Part shown: positions 55,791-64,000 of the stretch, in pieces
Position numbering within the stretch: the first letter of the stretch is position 1
How the letters are laid out: each line of letters starts with the position of its first letter
Assembly: GCA_020746105.1 (NCBI GenBank)
Contig: CM036617.1
Coordinates: forward strand, 135,869,845-135,933,844
Source: Trogon surrucura
Lineage: Eukaryota; Chordata; Aves; Trogoniformes; Trogonidae
Direction of reading: 5' to 3'
Length of the DNA: 64,000 nt
Translations under genes and position numbers: made by a program
The notes under the pieces: generated by a model
What the model saw: only the letters and a program-made list of their open reading frames with translations
Database searches by the model: none
Told to the model about the DNA's origin: nothing

Positions 55791-58578
55791 CTACTGGGGC
55801 TTGCGTGGGGCAAGTGTTATGCGCAGGGCTCTGCGTGGCGCTCCTGTCCGGGCAGAGGGCTTTGGACCCACCGGAGGGACGGGCTGCCTGGAACACTGGG
55901 GGTCTACGGAGGGAAGAGCGTCCTCAGCGGTGGGACAGCTCTGCTTTCCAGCTGCTGCTCTGGACAACGCCTCTGCCACACGTCTTCCAAGTCTGGGGAT
56001 CAGTGCAGACCCATGCCGAGAGATCCGCTTCAGCAGAGAGGCAACAATCTGCCTTGCCATGCTCCTGATATCCAAAATGTTGGCCGAGGCTCTTGGCTTT
56101 GGCATCATTTCACTCCTCGTCTGCTTCCGCGCCATTCCAAGCAGCTCGGGAAGGGCAACACTTTGGGGATACCCAGCCTGCTCTGCACAGTGCTGCTGGA
56201 CTCGGGAAATGGCTTTTTGGATGCTCTCCCCGGCAATTCTGCGACTCAGTCGCAAGGCATCGGCAGTGCTTGCCTTTGGCTGTGGCTATAGTGCTGGCAA
56301 CTTTTTGCCCGTGCTGGCTCTCACTCTCTGCTGGTTTCCCTGGGGAAGCTCCAGCATTTCCACATACTCGCAGCTGGATTCTGGATGTAACTGAGAAGCC
56401 ACAAAGCATTCTAAAGTGCAGCAAACACTCTCGATGACCTCTCTGACAAGTTTGTCAAGCGCAGGCAGTGATGCTGCTCGGGCAGAAGCTGCTGTTGCAG
56501 CTTGCCACCATTTCTCCTTGTCGTCTTTGTGGACTCGGGTGTTTCCTCTGGCTACAGGCTGCTTCTTCTGCCTGCCTGCCGGCCCTGGCTCAGGTGATTC
56601 AGCCGTGCTGGAGGCCACACGCTTTCCTGAGATCTCCAACACGGTGGCTACAAGTTCCTTGGCCATCAGGCCAGTTTCCTGCCGCCAATCTGAAGGAGAC
56701 TTATCCAAAGGCTCTTCTCTTTGGGCGCTGGCACGGAAGCTTGCTGTGATGCCCAGGGCAGCCCTCCTTAAAACGTAGGCAGACTGAGTCCCACCAGCCT
56801 CCACCCTCTGCAGCACCTCCTCCACCACAGCCTCAGCCACCTCGGCGAGCTTCTGGGCTTGCTCTGCAGTCATTTGTTCAGCAGCACCTCTGAGCGTGAT
56901 GTCAACAGTGACGGCTGCCTCTGTCTTGCAGTCATGATCACCGGTGACCCTCCTCCCAGGCACCTTGGCACCTTCCTGCCCCAATTCAGCTTGGGAGCAG
57001 CTTTTGCCTTGGTCCAAAACTGCTCGCAGTCTTCCGTGTCGCGCTGACTTTTGGCCCTTGGCTGGAGGTGGGCAGGAGGGCTTTTGGGGCTGCAGCAGCT
57101 GCTACTCCACCAGACCAGAAGCGCTGATGGGTGCCAGCACTTTGGTGGCATCCTTGACCTTGGCCGGGTGTTGACGGAGGCTTTCCTGAAAAAAGGAGAC
57201 ACCAGGTTGTGAGTGGCTGTGGCCCTGATGAGCCCTCAGGCCCCTGCGACCTGAGGCTTCCTGTGCGCCCAGCCCAACAGTCAGCTAACAGCCCCATGGT
57301 GAAGGCAGGAGAGAAGGGGCTTCCTTGGGGCTCTGTGGGCTTGTGCAAGCCCTTCATGCCTGTGCCCAGCCCAGGAGCAAGTTCAGTTCTCAGCCCCCGG
57401 GCAGGTCATTCCCCGCCACAACACCCATCCCACCAGCATATCCCCCTTGCTCCTCTGTGCTTTGCCCACCTCTTCTCTCCTGACCCTTTTCTCTGCCTCC
57501 AGCTTGAGCGTGGTCAGGTACTGCCTGTATTCATTGAATTCCTTCAGCGTGCAAACCACCTGTGCAGAGACGACGGGAGAAATCAGGTAAGAGCTGCCGC
57601 CGAGGCAGTGACTCAGACTGGCTGCCCTGAAGCAGCCCGAACACAGCAGGAGGGGAGGTGCTCCCCGGCACACGCTCCCTCCTCACTCTCTCGGGGACGT
57701 CCAAACCTACCTTGCCGTCGCTGGTGAGGTAACTGTCTCTCCTCAGCCTCCGGAGGTTGTCCTTGTGCAGGTGGTAGTCCTGCAGATACGGGTCATGCAG
57801 GGTGTTGTACCAGTGCGCAGGAGACGGCAGTAAGGGTCTCCCAGGTTAAAGTAGCCTGAGGACCGGTGAAGCTGCAAGAGAGATGGGCCAGGCTACCAAC
57901 GGGGCAGCACAGAGCAGCAGGGACCAACGGCCGTGCCAGCTCCTCAGGCCCACACGCGCTGGCAGTTCCAGCCTTCTCTATCTGGCTCTGTCCACCCTGG
58001 AGAACTGCTCCGGGCAAGTCTTGCTGTGCTTGTCTCGGCTCCGAGGAGCCAGGACCTGCCCTTGACTGCCCAGCACGGCCTGACTGAAGGGCTGTGGCTC
58101 CCACTGCTGTTGAGCAGGTGGCCACAAGGCCTCTCTGAATGACGGGGATGCCCGTCATAAAAGCAGAGAGCTTTTCGACCCCTTACCTTTTCCCCCAGCT
58201 TTGCCCTGCTCAAGACGGGCTTGGAGCCGGGCGGCACTGGAATCTTGACCGCCAGCGGGAGGTCCAGCAGCTCGGGGTCCATCAGCCCAGCAGCTCCTTC
58301 TCTCAAGTGCTGTCTTCTGTGCTGGGAAGACAGAGACACTCAGGCGCGAGCTCCGGAAGCCTGGCGCGCGGATGGCAGAAGCACGAAGGGCCGGGCCCCA
58401 GGCCCTCGAGCAGCCCCGGCCGAGCTCTCCCTGTCACCTGGCGGCTCACCTCTCTGCCCTTGCCCAGCGCGCTCAGCAGTGCATCTGCCTCGCGGATGCC
58501 AGTGCTGAGACAATGCTCCACGGCTTCTTCCAGAGAGCTCCTGGCAAGGGTCGTTTGCCTGTGCCTGCCTTCCTTCAA
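55791..58578 (-). pseudogene. FSIP2L: FSIP2-like gene, decayed (fibrous sheath-interacting protein 2)
   Basis: Minus-strand exons: about 58578-58450 (EEAVEHCLSTGIREADALL; 5' border unresolved), 58321-58187 (ELLDLPLAVKIPVPPGSKP, KLGEK), 57871-57711 (YFNLGDPYCRLLR, then YNTLHDPYLQDYHLHKD), 57559-57470 (VVCTLKEFNEYRQYLT), and a long exon from 57185. The order and motifs match the N-terminus of FSIP2, a very large sperm-tail protein that binds AKAP4 in mammals. Breaks: exon 57871-57711 is 161 bases, one short of frame, with the shift before YNTLHDP; the long exon has TAG at 57104-57102 and another at 56288-56286; it stays open between and beyond, to 55791. The later giant exons of FSIP2 are missing. 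The long open stretches suggest recent decay. The symbol marks likeness, not orthology. Confidence 0.85.
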
Positions 58579-59270
58579 GCCAGGTCACAGCAGAGAGGTG
58601 GGAGTGACCCCCTCTCTAAGGGGACCTCACGAGGACCGACGGGAAGCAGGGAGGCCAGAGGCAGAAGGACTCCCTGCGAGGGAGGGGAGTTTCCAACGTT
58701 TGCTTCCAGGGCCACCCTAGAGTTTGCCCAGCAGCAGGAGCCAGAGTCTGGCCTAGCCCAGGCCCTCTCAGGGAGCCTTTGGTTTAAGCCTGTGCCCATC
58801 TGCAGGGAGAAGGCAGTGAGTTGCAGCTGCAGGTGGCCGAGAGCAGGCACGTCAAGGGGCACGCCGGGCCTCTCTGGGGACACAGGAGGGCATGCGGGAC
58901 AGGTAGTGCAGAAAATCTTCCAGGCAGATTTCAAAGAAACTGCTGTAAGTTTCTGGCTAGCTTGGGTCTAGCCCACCAGCCTGGGTGTACATCCAAGATG
59001 TTTGCCGGTATCCAACGGGAGGCCGATGTGACTTTGATCGACCACAGCTCATATTTGACTGAGCTTTAAAATGGGGTCCTGCCGGGGCCGTGTGGGAGCA
59101 GCAGGTCCTGCAGTTGGGGCACAGCCTCCCCATTGGGCTGGGACGCCAGCCAGGGGAACTCCTCAAGGCTGAGGGTCCTCATCTTTATGAGGGTGGGCGT
59201 TTATGCAATCCAGATCATTATTCTAAGTTTAAGAGTTAGGTGTAGTGTAGTAATTGCTGTTCTCAATTTA
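58579..59270. other. Flank between FSIP2-like gene and tandem repeat
   Basis: May include further 5' parts of the FSIP2-like gene, but no splice-bordered exon is clear. Confidence 0.4.
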
Positions 59271-60240
59271 TTTCTTCCTTGCACCTTCTCTGTGGGAACA
59301 AATGCGGGATGTCTGCAATTTTGGAGCTGGTCTCTGAAGTTTTACATACTCAATGCAGGATAAGTTGGCACAGAACGTAGAGAGCACCTGTGTTAGTGGG
59401 TGTGTGTAAGGGCACTCCAGGGAAGGTGCAGGCCAGCACTGGCATTCCTTCTTGACACCTTCTCTGTGGGAGCAATGGCTGGACGTTGGCTATTTTGGAG
59501 ATGAGCTCCGTCTGAATTTTTTTGTATTTAATGAAATATGCCTGGACTGAGAAAGCGCAAATCACCGTTGTTAGTGGTTCTGTGGAAAGACTGTCAAGGG
59601 AAGGTGGGGGCCAGCACTAGTGTTCTTTCCTGGCACCTTCTTTCTGGGAACAAATGCTGGGCATTGGCCATTTTGGAGCCGGGCTACAAAATTACAGAGC
59701 TCGGCTCTGTCTCGCATTTTATGTCTTCAGTGAATGATAGTTTGGGTGAGATAGCTCAGATCCTGTATGTTAGTGGGTCTGTGTAGGTGCAGTCCCGGGG
59801 AGGTGCAGGCCAGTGTTATCATCTCTTTCCAGCACCTTTTGTGAGAGAGCAATTGCGGGACATTTGCATTTTTGATGCTGGACTTCTTCTGGAGTTTTGT
59901 ATGTTCAATGGAAAATAAGTTTGCTCAGAAAACGTCAGTCATCAGTGTTACCATGGGTGTGGATGTGCTGTCCAGGGAAGGTGCAGGCCAGCACTAGCAT
60001 TCCTTCCTGGTACCTTCTCCAAGGGAGCACTAGCAGGACTTTTTCAATTTTGGAGCTAGGCTCTGTCTGGATTTTTAGGTATTCTATGCTGTGTAAGTTG
60101 GTGCGGAAAGGGCAGATCATCAATTTCTGGGGGGCTGCGGAGGGGCTGTCCAGGAAAGGTCTAGCACAGCAATAGCATTCCTCCCTGGCACATTCTGTGT
60201 GTCAGGAATCGCTTGACATTTGGTATATATATTGGAGAAG
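59271..60240. repeat. Diverged tandem repeat, monomer about 175-198 bases
   Basis: The landmark gcaccttctctgtgggaaca recurs in altered form near 59281, 59455, 59632, 59830, 60010 and 60187 (spacings 174, 177, 198, 180, 177). Each monomer also has an attttggagc block, a ctgtctgga-attttt block and a gggaaggtgcaggccagca block. About five and a half monomers, well diverged, with a nucleosome-like length typical of satellite DNA. Confidence 0.8.
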
Positions 60241-62187
60241 GGCTGCATTTTGAGTGTGAGATTTCACAGTGAATGGAGCTCTAGCTTTGTTAGCCACTCA
60301 GGAGACCAGAGACAGAAGAATGTTGTATATAAAGTATATAAAAATGAAGTTGTTTTAGTTACAGTTTAGATGCATTTATGATCTCAGTGGGGTCATAAAG
60401 CCACAGCAGGAAATAAAACTAGTAGTGATAACTCCGGGGCACAGCCTGGTGATACATAGATGAGATTGCTCTCAGAGCAGCCATTCCCATTGCCTTCTAC
60501 AATGGGCAGTGGCTGTTTATGTAAGCAGCTTCCGCTCAGAACTGGGAGAGCTGTGAAAATGCCAGTGAGTTACCCCACAGTTTTTATGTAATACCTTCCC
60601 TTGGAAATGAGAACTGGAGTGGCAACTTCCGTCCCTCTCCTCTCCAGCCCAGAGCTGCCGGGATCTCACTGGCAGTCCTTGTACAGGCTGCTTGGCCAGA
60701 TCTCTCAGCTCCAGCATTGTCTTCCTGCTCACAAATCAAACATCCCAGTGATCCATCAGTCCCAGTCCCCCACAGATCACCAATGTACCTCAAGGATAAT
60801 TGCTATTTTTATCTCAGTTCTTATGAAGAGGCTCTGGGTTGTAAATGACACAGTCTAAGGTCAGCTTATAATCAGTGTCATGGGAGATCAGTCTGGCCTC
60901 TCACCACCAACAACTGGTGCAGGCAGGTATGAGCAGGATGGGACCACAACAACTCTGAGCCAGTTCCCCATGATCAAAGGCTCGTGGTGAAGACACAAAG
61001 CGCTCATCTGCCCCCAGCACCCAGCTGCAACTGCTGGAGTCCCTTCATTTGCCAAAGGACCTCAACATCTCAGCTGGGGACTAACTCGCCACGTGTCCCA
61101 CCCAAGAGGACCTGCCACTGTGTCCCATTGCAGACAGGCTGCACCCAGGGCATCTCATGTGCCTGTGCCCTAAAGCTTTGCCAGGAGCCGAAGGAATGCC
61201 ATGCAGCTTAAAGCAAATATTATCCCTTCTGTTAAACAGCTCACCTGTTACACTCCTTCTCTCTCTGCCCCCTGCCTTGCTGTGGATCTATAAATACTCC
61301 GGGAGTGTGATAAATAGAGAATTGCTGCTAAGGCTTTGTCAGCTGCAGTTGGAGCTGACTGTACAACTGTTAATTATGCCTCAGTAGCATCCAGACAGGT
61401 TTAAATGCTTTTGATGCTTTGAAATGCTTCATCTGGCAAAATTTAAGGAATAAAGGTTGTTGTGGCTGTTGGGTGTTTGCTTCCCATTTTAGAAAGTGTA
61501 TGACACACTGGTTGCTGCATAGAGGGCTGTTCTCCTCACTTCCACTACCTGTTCCTGGAAACACATACACTGTATAATGGCAAGAAGATGCTTCTGCAGA
61601 TCTATCACTGCAGGAAAGCAGTTAGCATGCTGCCAGCACATGCATAGTTTATCCATGTAAGTTTTTGCCAGCTAACAAAACTGAACTGATAAGAGAAAGC
61701 AGTGAGCTGCAGGTGATGGCACTGGATTTTCTGGAAAAAAAAAAAAAAAGGATGGGGCCAGCATAAATGCCTTGCTGGAGATAGGATGGTGATGAAGGAA
61801 TCACTGCGGAGTGGTTTGGGCTAACATAGTCCAGCTGTAGGTGAAAAGCTCTCAAAGCATCCAGCACAATCCAGGGACTCTGCTGTGCCCCCTTCTCCCC
61901 CGACTCGCTTGGACCTGGCCGGGCTGAGCTGTGCAGTTGTCTTTGTCTTCATCAATGAGCTTGGTGCTCTGGGTTGCTTTATGGATTTGCTGTGACATAT
62001 TTCTACTTGCATTTCTCAGAAGAAAGGCTTTGTTCTGACACATTCATGGCAGATTCCAAATTCTTCCACCAGTAAGGGGCTGCACATCTCAGCTTAAGTC
62101 CTGGTCTAAAACATCTCGCCTGAGACAAGTGCCTAAAGCAGAGGAGCCCACTCATTGGTGAGTATGCCCTTGGTGTCTGTGTGGGTT
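60241..62187. other. Unassigned, moderately AT-rich
   Basis: No exon or RNA gene supported. An A run at 61735-61749 could mark an old retroposed tail but has no recognisable body. Confidence 0.45.
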
Positions 62188-62485
62188 GAAACAGGCAGGA
62201 TGCAGGAACAACCACGGCTGAAATGCAAAGAGTAGGTTTATTCTGGCTACCTGGGAATTTTGAAGAATCTTTGCAACAGCACCCAAGTGAGGCACACAGG
62301 CAGTGATCACACGAGCAGCTCGACAAGCAGCAGCGCAGGCATAAGGAAATGTCTCCTTGCTAGAAAGCGTGTGGCATTTATCCCACTGCTTTGTTATGTT
62401 TCCTGGCTACTCTGCCCGAGTTCCCAGGACTCACACGACAGCTTTACAGGACAGAAATGTGAGAGATGCCCCCTCATCTATCCCA
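62188..62485 (-). mobile_element. Dispersed LTR-like repeat, third locus
   Basis: Same element as 11989-12285 and 23791-24087 but clearly diverged, outside the amplified units. This shows it is an interspersed repeat and not part of the CCDC157 locus. Confidence 0.6.
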
Positions 62486-63065
62486 GGCCTCTGTTACTGA
62501 AACACAGGTGTGCTGCTTGTTGAGCACCCGAGGCCAAGTAGTAACCCAGCGTGATGGGTGTGTTTTCCAACATCTCAGGTGCAAGTCGCTTGAGTGTACA
62601 TACAGTCCTCCTCGCCAGTCTTCCGTTGTATCCCTACAGAATCTCAGCTCTTTGCAGAGCCCAGGCTGGCTGCAGGTAGGGAAAGGGTGTCTTTGTACAT
62701 GTCTGATAGCGAAAGCTGTGCCATCGCCCCACTGCCCAAACTGCTCCACTGGTACCAGTCACTTTTTCGTTCCTATAGGGACCAATGCCACTTCAAAGTG
62801 GTTTCTCACTTTGAAGTGAGTTTCTCACTTTGTCAGTTCTCAAGAAGGAAAGGGAAAGGAGGAAGAAAAATTGAGCTGAAGAGGAAAATTACTCTAGGCA
62901 AAATTTTTGCAGTGTCCAAGATGCTCACAGGTATCAGTAGCTGCTGGTCTCTGTGATCTCCTACAAAACTCTGAAGTCAGCCCAGTAACTGGCAAATCTT
63001 TCTGCAATTGCTGTTTTGTTATTGAACTGGCTGTACTCTTTGCTCTTTTTTTCATTCAAACTCTA
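62486..63065. other. Unassigned stretch with a perfect 12-base hairpin
   Basis: Arms CACTTCAAAGTG (62789-62800) and CACTTTGAAGTG (62807-62818) around a 6-base loop. No gene seen. Confidence 0.5.
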
Positions 63066-63560
63066 CCTACACCAGGCTCAAGATAAATGCATTCCCTCTA
63101 AAAGAAAATCAAGTAGAGTAGGCAGGAGACCTGCATGGTTAGGCAAGGAGCTCCTGGAAAATCTCAAATGGAAGAGGGAAATTTACAGTAAGTGGAAAAA
63201 AGGTCTGGTTAACTGGGAGGATTATAGAAATGCGGCCAGATGTAGAGAATCAACAAGAAAGGCCAAGGCTCTCTTGGAATTTAGTCTGGCTAGGGAAGTG
63301 AAAGAAAACAAGAAAAATTTCTTTAAATACATCAATGAGAAAAGGAAGAGCAGGGAAAAAGTGGATCTGCTGCTAAATGAGGTGGGAGATATGACAACAG
63401 AGGATGCAGAGATGGCACAATTACTGAATGCCTTCTTTGCCTCAGTTGTTACTCCTAAGGCCAGCCCCCAGGAATTCCAGTTCCTAGAAGTAAGGGAGCA
63501 AAACTGGAGTGAGGATGATTCGCCACTGGTCAGTGAGGGTTCGGCTGGAGAGCTCTTGAC
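63066..63560 (+). mobile_element. CR1 LINE internal fragment, plus strand
   Basis: Encodes the CR1 ORF2 linker between endonuclease and RT (RRPAWLGKELLENLKWKR, KNFFKYINEKRKSREKV, LLNAFFASVV) in one open frame, with neither the 5' nor the 3' end of the element. Both ends are lost, unlike a normal 5'-truncated copy. Confidence 0.85.
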
Positions 63561-63599
63561 ACGCAGAATAAAGACTCTATAACCCAGAAGATTATAAAG

Positions 63600-64000
63600 T
63601 AGGTATGTTTTTATCAGTGCTGGGTGCATGGGGGATTTTTCTCCAAAAACATGCACGCCTGAACCATGCAGCTACCTTGGTTATATGGAGTAAAATTTAC
63701 ATATTCATTAGATGCCTATACGTATTCATGAGCTATCCCGAAAAGGCAGTCAGTTCTGGTGGTCAGCAGCAACTCCTCTTGACGCTTGCGCGGTGCCTCC
63801 GGGTGGTCTTGGGCAGGGGTCTTCAGGGATGAAGGCCGTATGTCTTCCTCACGATGAACTTTTTACCCTCGTCCCAAAACTAGTTGTTCTCAGCACTTTT
63901 TCGCAAGAAATTTTGTTATCAAATTACACAAGGGGATTCGTCACCAGATGGTCCTTGTTAGTTGCCCTTATCACTAGTGTCCTTGTCAATTTGTCTTTGT
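63600..64000. other. Window end, possibly LTR-like
   Basis: Starts shortly after the CR1 fragment. Mixed AT-rich sequence with a ttcattagatgcctatacgt block reminiscent of an ERV LTR, but no full element can be delimited before the window ends. Confidence 0.25.

Noticed and set aside
1..64000. CRISPR arrays, bacterial operons, riboswitches, tRNA or rRNA genes
   Set aside because: No regular direct repeats with unique spacers, no ribosome binding sites, no tRNA-like A and B boxes; the content is vertebrate.

Overview
This is vertebrate, almost certainly avian, nuclear DNA. It carries CR1 LINEs in several orientations, including one near full-length ORF1+ORF2 copy, plus avian-type ERV LTRs, GC-rich CpG-island promoters and intron-split genes with normal GT/AG borders. 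There are no bacterial operons, CRISPR arrays or prophages.

The left 24.5 kb is a tandem segmental duplication with a period of about 11.8 kb (unit 1 about 518-12322, unit 2 about 12323-24124, a third start 24125-24521). A partial third unit follows at 28221-37471. Each unit holds a copy of CCDC157 (coiled-coil domain-containing 157) and, downstream of it, an older, shorter and decayed CCDC157 paralogue. After these come an ERV gag-pro fragment, an acidic GAG/GAT-rich ORF, an LTR, a CpG island with two TATA boxes and (units 1-2) a minisatellite. Only the copy at 28627-33217 is fully open (nine exons, 685 codons) and has an extended CpG-island promoter with ZNF143-like, NRF1-like and RFX X-box motifs. 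The copies in units 1 and 2 keep exons 1-8 and the X-box. Both have lost the exon 9 acceptor (AG to AA) and carry a TAG in exon 9. Unit 2 also has +1 and -1 indels in exons 2 and 3 that cancel out.

The copies end at 24521, interrupted by an 843-bp solo LTR (24527-25369), and at 37471, where unrelated DNA begins. The right part is a patchwork of broken genes from other ancestral locations. It has the first exons of MRPL38 with a frameshift (38588-40006), a CR1 element (40561-44650, minus) and the last two coding exons of ACOX1, damaged (45908-47165). Further on are two LTRs of different families and a second CR1 (52671-55250, minus). Next comes a decayed FSIP2-like sperm gene on the minus strand (55791-58578), then a tandem repeat of about 180 bp (59271-60240). 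More LTR and CR1 pieces run to the window end.

As I recall mammalian maps, CCDC157, MRPL38/ACOX1 and FSIP2 lie at three unrelated loci. Their meeting here as amplified or broken copies, with dense retroelements, suggests a repeat-rich gene-collecting region such as a sex chromosome, a small microchromosome, a subtelomere or a germline-restricted chromosome. That placement is inference. CCDC157 and FSIP2 point to sperm or flagellum biology, and the X-box is consistent with ciliary/spermatid expression.
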